DNA of 64,000 bases, from positions 4,092,001 through 4,156,000 of the forward strand of contig NW_026944383.1 of NCBI RefSeq assembly GCF_033439725.1, written 5' to 3'. Of the stretch, positions 43,503 to 58,216 are shown in pieces. The translations under genes were made by a program, and so were the position numbers. The first letter of the stretch is position 1; each line of letters begins with the position of its first letter. This DNA comes from Neurospora tetraspora (Eukaryota > Ascomycota > Sordariomycetes > Sordariales > Sordariaceae). Under the pieces are notes generated by a model. That model saw nothing but the letters and a program-made list of their open reading frames with translations, was not told the origin of the DNA and made no database searches.

Positions 43503-44484
43503 GCGATGTCTCGTACACTCGGTGGTCGGGTGAGAGTCGTCGAAGTCGATGGGTGCTGCGGCAAACGATAAACCTCCCAATGAATTTTGCACCGGATTTT
43601 TCCACGAAATCTGGAAAGTGCGGACCTGGGCTCAACTCGCCTCGCTTACCTTACCCTAAACGGAAGGCCGGCTGGCAAAGTCAAGCCCCCACCACTTCTG
43701 GCATTTGCCAAGCGTCTGACAGCTGGCGGAGTGCTTCCCGTCCGTCCCCCAAACTTTCAATTTCCGAGTGACTTCTGCAATCTCCCTGCCATGCTCGCCA
43801 GGGAGACTGCAGATGCAGCGAGTGCACCTTGAAGTCAATTGCTGGGCTGTTCCATGCTTTCATGCGATCTCATGCTGGCCTGTCGCCCTGTCAATCTCGT
43901 CTCCAGTGCCTGATAGGGACGGGTGGGCCTCGCAAAGCCTGTTTGTTCACCACATCCCATCCCAAGAAGTCCCAACTCCCCGTCCCGTTCCCTTCGTCAA
44001 ACACACCCTCCCGTCATTCCATTCACTCGTTGCTTTGCACCCGACCTCGTCAACCACACCCAACTTCCCAACCCGTCATTCGTTACCTACCCAACCATCG
44101 CCGTCTCCGGATCAAACCACTCTATCCGACAGCGCTGCGCGCAAACCACGTTCTTTACTACAAAAGAGACCAGAATCGCCAAGAAATCAAAAAAGCCCCG
44201 ATTAATCAAACTCCTTCTTTTCTCGTGCACCCGGCAACCGTGACTCGCGAAATACTCGATTGACGTCAAACCATTATCGCTCCCGAACCGCGCAACTGAT
44301 TGAAACACTTGCCCGCCACAACTTGCTCTCCTCGGACAACCTTGAGCTCAATACAGCTTTCTTGCTTGCCCCGCTCTCCACCCATACTCCGCCGGCGCCC
44401 TTTCGCTCTCCTCCTACTATCATATCGCCTTCCTCCGCCGTCGGATTCAGCTCGAGTTTCAGGTCCCGTTCACCTCCCGTCAAA
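43503..44484. other. Divergent promoter, rpl31 and RAX1-like genes
   Basis: No gene is seen. The half next to the RAX1-like gene is C-rich (ccc and caac runs), probably its leader. Confidence 0.5.
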
Positions 44485-45690
44485 ATGGCGGAGCCCATAG
44501 CACACACGCCCTCCCCTCAACCCGACCTTAATCGAAACCGACTCCCTACCCTGTTCGAGGTCCTCAGCAGGCGGACGCTCCCGCCCGTCGATCTGTTCTC
44601 CTTCTACATTTATATGAGAGACCAGCAGCGCTCTGTCGACTACCTCGATTTCTGGTTGGTTATCACTTCTCGGTGCTTTGTTGACAATGGCAGTTCCTGA
44701 CCCGAGACAGGCTCGATGTCGCCCAACACATGTCACTATGCCGTCACTATGTTCGCGAATTGCGACGTTCCGTTCTTGTCGGCACGCCTGAGCCCGACCG
44801 AAGCTCCAAACGATCATCCGCCATTCTTGAGAGCATGGGAGATTTGAACCCCGTCGCAGGACCGTCTATGTGGGCGTCGGAGAAGGAGAAGGATCAGGAC
44901 GCGCAAATGTCTGCCTTCCTGCGCGAGGATCGATCGATCGCGCAGGAGTCCCCGCAAAGCAGCAGCGACCGCCGTGGTCGTCCGAGCAACCTCAGCAACC
45001 AGCGCGAATTCACTACCGACTCAAATTCCCCAGCGCATGCCGTAGCGCGCGACGATATCAGAGCCTCAGCCGAGAAGATTCTTTACACCTTCCTCCTTCC
45101 CGGCGCAGAACGCGAGATTACTCTTCCTGGTTCCATCACTTCGGATGTCACAACTGCTATTGAGGATTATGGACGCGATGACCCGGAGGTGTTCGATGTG
45201 GCCAAGGATTATGTGTTCCAGGCCATGGAGAGGGACGCGTTCCCCGGCTTCCTTAGGATGAAGGCCCTCGGAAACCTCATTCCCCCTACATTAATGCTGC
45301 GCCTCATGGTTGGTCTCGTGGCCATGTTCGGTGGCTTCTGGACTGCCTTCATCCTGATCTTCCTTAACGAATCTCGCCTAACAAGGTGTTGGGTATGTTA
45401 CCAGACTAGCCAAATCTGGCTGATATTTCGGTTATCTTGCTAACGTTTAACAGGTCATCCTGCCTTTCACCATTGGAGTTTACTGTCTCTGTTCATATCA
45501 GTACTCACTCGACCCCATTCTCGCCCTCATCGGACTGAGCGAATATACCCCTTTCAATTTCTCCCGAGTTCGGGAGCCATACGTCCGAAAACTCCTCGCC
45601 CAGAGATCCATGGTGGTTCTCGCCGTCACTGCAGTCATAGACGCCGCGCTATGCGTCCTGTTCATTCTCGTACCGGGAAAACGACTATGA
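44485..45690 (+). CDS. RAX1-like protein with RGS domain and three membrane segments
   Basis: Exons 44485-44654, 44711-45392 and 45454-45690 give 362 residues. The N-terminal part is an RGS domain split by a disordered Ser-rich insert (about residues 75-140). It starts PTLFEVLSRRTLPPVDLFSF and resumes at RDDIRASAEKILYTFLLPGA. Three hydrophobic segments follow: LMLRLMVGLVAMFGGFWTAF, VILPFTIGVYCLCSYQY, and SMVVLAVTAVIDAALCVLFI. This order matches yeast RAX1, which marks bud sites at the membrane together with RAX2; in filamentous fungi the role is probably in polarity, by inference. The first donor is GTTGGT, chosen because it alone rebuilds DFWLDVAQHM. Confidence 0.85.
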
Positions 45691-46168
45691 CCTGGTACGC
45701 ACGGAATCACGCAGTGATGGATTGGCAGTTTTCTTTTCGGCGTTTTGGTTTGCTTAATCTTTTTTACCATAATACCCATGGGAGCTAGGACGACACGGAA
45801 AAATGGGATACTGGCTTTCCCCGGTTTCGACAAATCCACGCCGTGTAATCATTTTGTCTGCAGCCAGTTACACTCTTAATCCAGGCGTGGATGTCGGTAA
45901 TCTGTTTTAGATCTTTTCTCTTCTTTTTGACCACCTTTTTAACCTACCATTTTTTGCCTCAGTCCAAACGAGGGCGAGTTTATACAACGCCATATCTCTT
46001 CTCCACCACGAACCACGGGGAAAGAACAAAGAGTTTTTCTTATTTCGGATTTTCTTGATACGGAAAAAAGCGATATTCCTTTGGACGGGCAAAAGCGGGG
46101 ATTCTTGTTTGTTACTCTTACGAACGTTATGACACAATGAAGCTTACTGTTTTCACATCGAACCAAAA

Positions 46169-46187
46169 ACTCTTCTACTAGAAGAGT
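46169..46187. repeat. Perfect hairpin, 8-bp arms, 3-nt loop
   Basis: Arms actcttct (46169-46176) and agaagagt (46180-46187) flank a loop of act. It could be a processing or termination structure, or chance. Confidence 0.6.
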
Positions 46188-46331
46188 AGAGTGCGATGAG
46201 AACGGGAACGACGACGAACGGCGCAACCAACTCGGCTTGGGTCTTATGGTCGGGCTTCTTAGAGGTATCCGTGAGGTAAAGAAAGGCACGACAGTGATGG
46301 AAGACTCGCATCCGACCAACCCACGAGAAAC

Positions 46332-46415
46332 GAGGCGTTTCGTTGTCTGGCTTCTCCTTTACCCGGAGTATAGAAACAAACGCGTTTCAATGTCTGGCTT
46401 TTTTTACCCCCGGAG
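46332..46415 (+). repeat. Diverged direct repeat
   Basis: The 35-nt stretches at 46332-46366 and 46381-46415 share cgtttc, tgtctggctt and accc...cgga, offset by 49 nt. No coding sequence is involved. Confidence 0.6.
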
Positions 46416-47439
46416 GATTTCTGGGGAACAACCCAAAAGGGAACACCAACTTGTGCGAGAGTGTGCTACAATGACAGTCAAAATATACGGTCCCGCCTCT
46501 TGGTTATGTTCCGCTATTGGAGAGGGCTACTAGTATTTTTTGACTGGCAGTTTATCTGTTGTTGTGTGTCGGATTTTAGGGAGAGAAGATGGGTCCCGTG
46601 TTCTTGTGTGTTCTGGATAGATACACTTCTTAGTACTATCACCACTAACCGCTTATACCTACACTACACTACACTACTTATGCTCAGCTTCCTTGTTGGA
46701 ACTCCCTCCCCAACCAGGCACGCTAGGTACACTACGTAGACAGACTATGAGCGAGATCGTTTTTTGCTCAGCTCACAAAATCAAATTTCCTTTTGTCCGC
46801 TTCTCACAGGTTTCATTGTGGTGACACATGTGCAATGAGTGGCTGGCTGGCAGAGACGTGCTGTTGAATGGGAGGCTGGGTGAGAGTAAGGAATCTGAGT
46901 GATGGTTGGTCCAATCGAGCGAAGAGGCTGTTGTGCTTGTCAATGTTTTTGTGGGAGTGGGACAGGCGGAAGATGAACGTCACACGAGATGGTCGTGGTT
47001 AACACCATGGAGGGAGAGCATCTAGGTCCCTAGGTAGTCTCAGGTTTGGGAGTACGATGGCCCTGTGTGATTTTAAGGGTTTTACTTCCCATGCGGCTTG
47101 GTAGTCACCATCTAGAACCGCCACTCAGAGAATTTTTTTTTGGGAAGAATCTGATGTACTCGCGGTTTTAACCACTCACAATGTCCATTGAATCTGTATT
47201 GATAATATTTGACCGGGAAGTTGTGAAGCTTGCTCTCTATTGTTTGGCCCCGAATATGAATCGTAATGATGCCATGTTTCTAGCTGTTTATCCCGTTCTC
47301 CAGCCATTGACTGGGTGAACTAATACCTTATTTTCGTAGACCATTCATGGCCTCAGACTTTCATGTCAATGCAATTAAAACAATAACCGGCACCTGGCAC
47401 TCCATGATTTGTCCTGATGTGCATGGGAAATTTAACCTC

Positions 47440-48782
47440 CTATGCGGTCAACTTCCGCTTGCTACCCCTCTTGGAATCATCTCCCTCGTCATCCAGATCC
47501 ATCGTGTCGTCGTCAATGTTCTCTTCTGAGTCATCCATATCGCTGCTCCCTCGCTTTCCAAGAGGCCCCGAGCCCGAGCCCGAGCCCGTCTCCATGCCCC
47601 CCAGTGCCGCAAATGAGGCCGAGGAGCCCATTAACCCCGCCGCTGCTGAGGGCGATACTGCTGATGGCTCCTCTCTGAAGCTGAGATAACTGCCGCCACC
47701 ACTCGTCAGCAAGCTGTTCGTTCCGGTCTGATTGCTTTGGTGATGGTGATGGTGGTTTTGCTGCTGACGTGATTGATTCTGCTGCTGATGGTGGTTTCCT
47801 CTTTGAGATGGCCGGTACCCCTGGGACGAGCCACCACCGCGAGAGTAGCCGCCACCACGAAAGCTACCACCTGCACCGGCACCGGCACCGGCACCATCAC
47901 CACCACCGCCGCGTTTGTTGTTGAACCAAGAAGAGGGCAAAGAGGACGAAGAAGAGGACGGTACCGCACCCTTCTGTTCATCTTCCAACAACTGCGACAT
48001 CTTGTTGTTCCACTCCTGCTCCTCGGTCGCCCGCCTGTCCGCCTCCTCCCGCAGGTTGGCCATCGTTGCTTCCAGCTCCTGCAGCGTCGCCTCGCACCGA
48101 CCCGCCCAGCCCTGCAAGCTCGAGAGCAGGCCGCCCACGCCCCGTGGGGGCACGTCCCGCAGAGCGGCCACGCTGTTGATCTGTACCATCTCGTTGGCCG
48201 GGTCTAGCTGCCCTTCGATGAGGCCGGCGTAGATGGCGCTGATCACAAGCTCTTCCAGCTCTCGCGCGCTGGAGAGCTCCAGATGTCGGATCAGGGAGGC
48301 ATAGCTTAGGTTCGGCGGTTGTGCCTGTTCGTGTTCTTGATGCATTGCGTCATCATCAGAAGGGCTGGTGGCAATGCCATCGTTGGCGACCAGTGTGAGA
48401 AGAGATAACTGACGCAGCTTAAGCTTCTGGTCATCGTTGAGGGTAGGAAGCGTCGAGGCGTTGGCAGTGTAGTCCGCGTAAGTCCCATGACTGAAAACTT
48501 GGAGGAGCGTGAGGTAGGGAGAAAACTCGTCGGAGCTGGCGAGGGACTGGATTTGAGGCGTCTGGAGAAGCTCGGTGAAGATGAAGGTGTTGGGGGCCGA
48601 GGTCGCGCGGGTCACGAGGTCTGCGGCAGCGCGTGGGGAGGTGGCAGATTTGGAGAGCACGATGAACGGCTGGAATCAGAATTTTGTGTTAGGTACAACT
48701 CTCCAATCTTGATCTGACCACCCTCAGACGTGACGGGTGATGGACGAACCTCGAGAGCGTTGAGAGCTTTGGCTTGCTCCAT
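47440..48782 (-). CDS. csn-7: COP9 signalosome subunit 7 (PCI domain)
   Basis: Exons 48782-48750 and 48669-47440 give 420 residues. The PCI domain lies in the first half. Segments such as QKLKLRQLSLLTLVANDG and SLIRHLELSSARELEELVIS, then SAIYAGLIEGQLD, match CSN7. The signalosome removes NEDD8 from cullins and, in Neurospora, affects circadian and developmental protein turnover. The second half is disordered, with Gly/Ser/Arg, Gln and His runs and an acidic Asp/Glu stretch ending in KRGSKRKLTA, a likely nuclear signal. The 11-residue first exon (MEQAKALNALE) keeps the frame; its donor is GTTCGT. Repeat tracts (accggc near 47875) make this tail length-variable. In context, the F-box and E2 genes in this window act in the same ubiquitin system. 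Confidence 0.88.
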
Positions 48783-51118
48783 TGCGAGTTGGGGCAGGCC
48801 GGGTTAGCGGTAGCTCGTGGTTCGAGAGACTGGAGATCCGAGATTCGGTATGCGATGATGTATAAAAGTGAAGCGAAGACAATGAAGTAGTAAATGGGGA
48901 TAATTCTGGCTTGAACTTAGCTACGGGGTACAGTTACGGCGTGGTGTAGCACGGCACGAGATAGGATGGATGGCGTTGACTGACAGGTCGTGAACGATGT
49001 GCGACTGCAGCCTTTGGTGGAGTTAACCCGGGGTAGGTACACCCGCCATAAGGCTGAAAGCTCCAACGAGCAAGTGTGGCTTGCGTCCAGCGGGGTATCT
49101 CCGCCGGCGCCGAGCCCGCTGGCAATCAACTGAACTTCACGCATTCGGTTGGCAGGAGCAATTGCCTCCGGCTTCAACGCAGTTCGCCAAGCAAGCCATG
49201 GAGATTATAGAGCACAAATTTCTGGGCGATTATGGGTTTCATAATCCTTAATATGTTGATCTCAGTTTAATTTTAGCATTTACTGTGTAAACAACATGGT
49301 TTTGCTCGTAGCCGGAGGTGTTCGTGAAGCTTTCCCTGTTCTTGTACGTCTCCCGTCTCTTTCCCTTTTGCTCTTGAGGCTGGTGTGCTGATGGGGCACT
49401 TTTGGCGCCAAATTGGCTGCGTCAAAGTCACGTTTTAAAGCGACCAGGCGCCTTCTGGTGACCAGCATTTGTGAATCTAGGCGCAAGGGTCCCCTGGATG
49501 ATCGGGATGGCAACCCGTCGAAGTGGAGAAATCTAGGAAAAGAGATCCGGTAGATTCGCCGTGACGACACGACATCTTTCATCTCATCTGAAGATGTTAA
49601 CCGCGGTATTACACTTGACTTCTTGTTCAAAAGGTAGTGTATTGCACGGTATGTTTATTGTTCATATAGTCTGGAGATGAAGGTACTTCCACTGATACCG
49701 AAACCCTTCCCGTGTTGTGGTGTTGTGGTGTTGCTGGAGGCAGCAATTCTCCTTGTGCTTTCCTACCGGTATGGTCGGGACATCCACATGGCAAATCCTG
49801 GGAGATCCAGTCGTTGAGGGCCATATATTGTGACATTGGTAAAGGAGGCAGAAGGTTGTAGGTAGAACTGAACGCGAATGCCGATCCGAGCAACACCTCA
49901 TGTGACGATATTTCTCATCAATAATGATTGTTGGAAGCGTCAAGAAGAATCCCGGAAAATATAGTAGAATGCGGCATGAACATTGAGCTTGTGCCCTCTA
50001 CTCAGCCCTTTCGACCATCATACGAGGCCACAAACTCACTCGTTTTCTCAGCCCCTGTTGTGTTATACCCTCCACAACTGTTTCTCGGTCAAGCTGAGCA
50101 CGCAAGCCACAAGACGGGAAGCATGACTCTCGATTTGGATTATGTGTCTTATATAGGCGGCGTGTGCCGTAGTAAGCAAGGTAAGCAGTCATGATCACTA
50201 GCGTATGTGCGACAACGGCTGAAGTGGTGGCCGAGACTCACTAGCAGTCCAATACATACATCTGTACTGCGTAGATGCAATATTTTCTCGCATGATGCCT
50301 TGTGATACCTTTGTGGCCGTTGCTTTCGGACAATATCATACGAGATTGTTGGACTGTTTGTCGGTGTTGGTTCCAGGTATGATAGACGCTTGTCTGGCGC
50401 AAACCACAAGAAAGAATAGTACAAAGATTTTGTATCATGTGTACCAGTTGATGAGTTCCCAAGGGCAGTCTCGGTCTCTCGGATCTTACTCCACCCCACT
50501 TTGTGACTTGCCGCCCTGGCGGACTCTCAGATCCCGTTTCACGCCATGGGCGGGAGAAACTGCAGTGGTGCGAGATCCCTGTGTGCGGCCTCTAGGTACC
50601 GCAGAAAGTACGCTGTGAGTGGCTGACAAACCTTCAGTCGATGGAAACTTCGTCAACCCCTTCCCTCTTGTTCCGAGTTCCTTTCTCGCAGCCCCCCGGT
50701 TGCGCCCCTCCATCCTCCACTCTCCGTGCAAGTTTCGAGTCTCGCTCGCACCCAGCTCCTTGCTGCAGGTTTGGCGCCATTGCTCCATCTGATCTTATAT
50801 GTAACGGTACCGGGAGCTCCGCTATGCCTTCGATATTGTCACCGGTCCCTATCTGTACTCATTCATCTACATATTAACTGATCGACCTCGCCATCGCCAA
50901 CGCCATCGCTGGAAGCTGGCGCCTATTCCACCCTTTCAACTCTTTTGCGCAAAGTGGTGGCGTGTCTTCCTTCGATGTTTTAGCCCAGGGGCTCTCGTTT
51001 CGAAATCCACTCCGCTTCGAAATCTCGCTTTCTCCGTGTCATTTGCGCCGCGCGGCCTGTTTGATAAAACAAAAACATCTGGCATCGCTGTACGAACTCT
51101 TGCGCACCCATCATCAAG
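48783..51118. other. Divergent 2.3-kb promoter region, CSN7 and copper ATPase
   Basis: No gene is recognised. The sequence includes a gtg/ttg repeat (near 49712) and several short open frames without support. The part from about 50640 to 51118 is C/T-rich and likely the ATPase leader. Confidence 0.5.
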
Positions 51119-54100
51119 ATGGCACCGGCAAATATACAAGTCCCATCTGGGCACATGGCTACCACAACCCTCAAGGTTGAGGGTATGACGTGAGTTGGCG
51201 CAATACTTGACTTTGTCTCGGCTTCCTCGGATGTGTGTAGAACACTTGGTGACTGACTTTGCGCAGATGCGGCGCCTGTACTTCGGCCGTTGAATCTGGC
51301 TTCAAGGGCGTCGACGGAGTGGGTAGCGTATCGGTTAGCCTGGTAATGGAACGCGCCGTGGTTATGCACGACCCCGACCGGATAACTGCCGACCAAGTTA
51401 AAGAAATCATCGAAGACCGAGGGTTCGACGCCGAGGTGCTGGCCACCGACCTCCCGACGCCTATGATCGCCAGCCACCCCGAACAAGACCTGAAAGCTTC
51501 CGACGATTCCCCGTTAATGGTCACCACTGTCGCAATCGAGGGCATGACATGCGGCGCTTGCACATCAGCGGTCGAAGGCGCATTCAAGGACGTATCTGGC
51601 GTACGGCACTTTAGCATTTCCCTACTCTCCGAGAGAGCCGTTATCGAGCATGACCCGACACTGTTGAGCGCCGAAGCCATTTGCGAAGCCATTGAAGATC
51701 GCGGGTTTGATGCGACTGTTGTTGAGAGTGTTCACAAGCAACCCGAAAGAGAATCGGTTTCCGGCGCGGCGACATCCTCCAAACCGTCAAGCGCGACCAC
51801 GACGGTAGCAATCGAGGGCATGACTTGCGGCGCTTGCACTTCAGCCGTGGAACAAGGATTCAAGGATGTGAACGGAGTTCTGAAATTCAACATCAGCCTT
51901 CTCGCTGAGCGAGCGGTTATTTTGCACGATCTATCACTATTATCGGCTGATAAGATCGTTGAAATCATCGAGGATCGAGGTTTTGACGCCAAGATTCTAA
52001 CAACTACGTTTGATCAACCTAATCACTCTAGCGGCACTTCGACAGCACAGTTCAAGATCTATGGAAACCTTGACGCCGCCGCAGCTAACAAGCTAGAAGA
52101 GGAGGTTCTTACGCTCCCTGGTGTTACTAGCGCCAAACTGGCCATTGCGACCTCCAGACTGACTGTCACCCATATGCCTAATGTTACTGGACTCCGAGCT
52201 ATTGTCGAAACTGTCGAAGGCGCCGGCTTCAATGCCCTTGTGGCAGACAATGATGACAACAATGCCCAGCTGGAGTCACTCGCCAAGACGCGGGAGATCA
52301 ACGAATGGAAGCAGGCATTCAGGATCTCGGCTGCTTTCGCCGTCCCGGTCTTTTTTATCAGCATGATCTTCCCCATGTTCCTGAAGTTCCTTGACTTTGG
52401 GAAAGTCAGACTAATTCCGGGTTTATATCTTGGAGATGTGGTCTGCTTGGTTCTCACGATACCGGTTCAATTTGGCATCGGAAAGCGCTTCTATGTTTCG
52501 GCTTGGAAGTCAATAAAACATAAATCGCCGACCATGGATGTCCTTGTTGTTCTCGGTACCTCATGCGCTTTCTTTTTCAGCATTGTCGCGATGACAGTCT
52601 CGATCGTATTTCCTCCGCACACCCGGCCGAGCACCATCTTCGACACAAGTACCATGCTGATCACCTTCATCACCCTCGGCCGTTTCCTCGAAAACCGGGC
52701 CAAGGGTCAGACATCCAAAGCGCTCTCGCGCCTCATGTCCTTGGCTCCATCGATGGCTACCATCTATGCGGACCCCATCGCGGCGCAAAAGGCTGCCGAG
52801 GGTTGGGATCGCAACGCAGACTCCTCCGACTCTCAAGAGCCGCGTGAAGGCAATGCAGCGGAGGAGAAAGTCATCCCTACAGAACTTATCCAGGTTGGCG
52901 ACATCGTTCTCCTTCGTCCCGGTGACAAGATCCCCGCAGATGGTGTTCTTGTCAGGGGTGAGACATATGTCGACGAAAGTATGGTTACCGGAGAAGCCAT
53001 GCCCGTTCAGAAGAAGAAGGGAAGCATGCTAATCGGTGGCACGGTCAACGGGGCTGGGCGAGTTGACTTCCGTGTCACTCGTGCAGGCCGGGACACTCAG
53101 CTCAGCCAGATCGTCAAGCTGGTCCAAGACGCTCAGACGACCCGTGCTCCCATTCAGCGCCTGGCGGACACTATAGCTGGCTACTTCGTCCCGATGATCC
53201 TGTTGCTTGGTATGATGACATTCTTTACCTGGATGATTCTTAGCCATGTCTTGTCAACTCCCCCGAAGATCTTCTTGGAGGACGCAAGTGGTGGCAAGAT
53301 CATGGTGTGCGTCAAACTCTGCATTTCTGTCATTGTGTTCGCGTGCCCTTGCGCTCTCGGTCTCGCAACCCCTACCGCCGTCATGGTCGGTACGGGTGTT
53401 GGAGCGGAGAACGGCATTCTGGTCAAGGGTGGTGCTGCCCTCGAGACCATTACCAAGATCACCCAGGTGGTTCTCGACAAGACCGGCACCATCACGTATG
53501 GCAAGATGAGCGTCGCCAAAACCAACATTGTTTCGGTATGGCAGGACAATGACTGGCGCCGTCGTCTGTGGTGGACTCTCGTGGGCCTGGCTGAAATGGG
53601 TAGTGAACACCCTGTCGGCAAAGCGGTCCTCAACGCAGCCAAAACAGAGCTTGGTCTCGATGTGGAAGGAACCATTGATGGTACCATTGGCAACTTCACT
53701 GTAGCCGTGGGCCAGGGCATTACCGCGGAGGTTGAGCCAGCTACTTCCCTGGAGAGGACGCGTTACCGGGTACACGTGGGCAACGTTCGCTTCCTCCGGG
53801 ACAACAACATCGAGATCCCCGAGTCCGCAATCGAGGCCGCCGAAGAAATCAACGAAGCCGCCGCAAGCTCTCGCTCCAAGTCCACCCCCTCCAACACCCC
53901 AGCCGGCACCACCAACATCTTCATCGGCATCGACGGCAAGTACGCCGGCCACCTCTGTCTTTCCGACACCATCAAAGACGGCGCCGCCGCCGCCATCGCC
54001 GTCCTCCACCGCATGGGCGTCAAGACCGCCATCGTCACCGGCGACCAACGCAGCACCGCACTCGCCGTTGCCTCCGCCGTCGGCATCGACCCGGAGGACG

Positions 54101-54738
54101 TCTACGCCGGCGCCTCGCCCGACCAAAAACAAGCCATCATCCAACAACTCCAATCCCACGGCGCTGTCGTCGCCATGGTCGGCGACGGCATCAACGACTC
54201 TCCGGCCCTGGCCACCGCAGACGTCGGCATCGCCATGAGCTCCGGCACAGACGTGGCCATGGAGGCCGCCGACGTGGTGCTCATGCGACCTAATGACCTG
54301 ATGGACATCCCTGCCGCGCTGCACCTCGCCCGCACCATCTTCCGCCGCATCAAGATGAACCTGGCGTGGGCGTGCATGTATAACCTGATCGGCCTGCCGT
54401 TCGCCATGGGCATCTTTTTGCCGTTTGGGTACCACCTGCATCCCATGGGCGCGGGCGCCGCTATGGCGGCTAGCAGTGTTAGTGTTGTGGTCAGCAGTTT
54501 GTTTCTCAAGTTCTGGACGAGACCGAAGTGGATGGATAAGGCGCTCTATGAGTTTGAGATGGACAAGAATGGTGGTTTGATTAAGGGAGGTCTCAGGAAG
54601 CGCGGTGCCGGATGGGGTCTGTTTGGTGGGGTTGTTACCAAGGTCCGGGATTTCCTGGGAGTCGGTGCGGCGAGGAGGAATAATGATGATGGATATGTCC
54701 CGCTTGATAATCTTGATGCGGCTGAGCATGCTGTGTAA
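51119..54738 (+). CDS. ccc2: Copper-transporting P1B-type ATPase (CCC2/ATP7 type)
   Basis: Exons 51119-51189 and 51267-54738 give 1180 residues. Three N-terminal metal-binding domains each have MTCGAC, with Cys pairs 25/28, 119/122 and 211/214. A fourth (residues about 275-345) has the fold pattern but no Cys pair. The membrane motif Cys717-Pro-Cys719 defines copper transport, followed by the phosphorylation site Asp761 in DKTGT, the SEHPVG segment that binds ATP, and GDGINDSPAL. The TGE actuator motif is in SMVTGEAMPV. The pump loads copper into the late Golgi for multicopper oxidases and ferroxidases. The intron splits the first MTC motif, so the short first exon is certain. Confidence 0.95.
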
Positions 54739-55906
54739 TAAGGGTGTTTCTAGGTCTGGGAGAGAGAGAGAAGAAAGAGGGAGACTTACATGAAAAAGAA
54801 GAGGATGGATGTAAGGAACGAGGATACCTACGTACATACATACATACAGAAACGAAACAAAACATGGACAGGCAGTAGCAGGTTGGCTGGCAGGCAAGTA
54901 GCAGCAAGAGCATGATATCAGGAGTTTTTGGGAGGGTTGCTTTGCACGTCTTTTTTTGTTTTACGACGAGTTTCTTTTTGGGTATACTACTTAGACTAGC
55001 AGGCAGACAGAACAGAGAGCAGTGAATGAGTTTTGGTCGTTCGCACCTCTATCAAGTCTTGAACATCTAGTGAGTAATTCATACGTGCTGAATTATCTTG
55101 ATTAAAGGTGATTGTGTGTTCTCTGTATGCTGCCGCACTCCAGTCAAAAGTAGTAAAACGGGTTGAGATCACCAGTTTGATGTTCCTCCTTAATCGCCAC
55201 ATTCGTGACGTCCACTTCCTCTGTTCGGAGTCAACAAGGAACGTCTGGGATGTTCATGATTGATTTCCAGTCGTTGCCCCTTTTTATACAGACAGAGATC
55301 CTTGACGCATTTGGTTAGCCTGATTTTGACCTACGGATGAAACTTCCATGAAGCAGGGACCATAACAGAGAAGGAAAAGCACGCGACGTATCGAGTACGG
55401 AACGTTGGTTCACCCAAAGCATATTAAGAGTTAATGATGAGCGGATAGGCCAGAAAACAATCGACGCCGAGCGGTTCTAACGAAAAAAGGGACTAAAGGT
55501 AAGTTAAGTGGCAGCTTGGTATTTATAGAACTCCTCCCACATCCATCATCACACTCCATCCTTGCCTGTATTTCCCCTTCCCCGCAACCGTATCCGCACC
55601 CCCCTTAGCATAAAACGTACGCAAATATGGGGAAAGCAGCAGGCAGTCTCCTTGCGATGCATCAAACTGTACAAGATCCCGAACCAAGCGTGCTCCTGAC
55701 TTTCCGAAAAGTGATCACAAGTGCAAAACGAGTGCTGGCTATCCCCTTTTGACCGTCTCATGGATTATCGTAAGACGGTCGTCAACCACTGGTTGCCATG
55801 TTTGGTGAGTTCGTTCGGTTGCGAAAGGGCGTGTATGGTGGCATCAACCGAGCGGATATTGGACCCGGACAGAGTAAGGGCATTGTCATTAAGTGTAGCC
55901 AGCACT
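54739..55906. other. Convergent 3' region, copper ATPase and ARF1
   Basis: No gene. A catacatacatacatac microsatellite lies near 54835. Confidence 0.5.

Positions 55907-58216
<2,310 letters not shown>

Larger units (their letters stand above)
45691..47439. other. Convergent 3' region, RAX1-like and CSN7 genes
   Basis: A 1.75-kb spacer without a gene. It holds a hairpin (arms actcttct / agaagagt) at 46169-46187, a diverged direct repeat (46332-46366 and 46381-46415), and a short actac-type repeat near 46655. Confidence 0.6.

Noticed and set aside
53254-54897. 547-codon antisense open frame over the copper ATPase
   Set aside because: Low-complexity Gly/Asp-rich translation expected from the reverse of GC-ending codons; no motifs.
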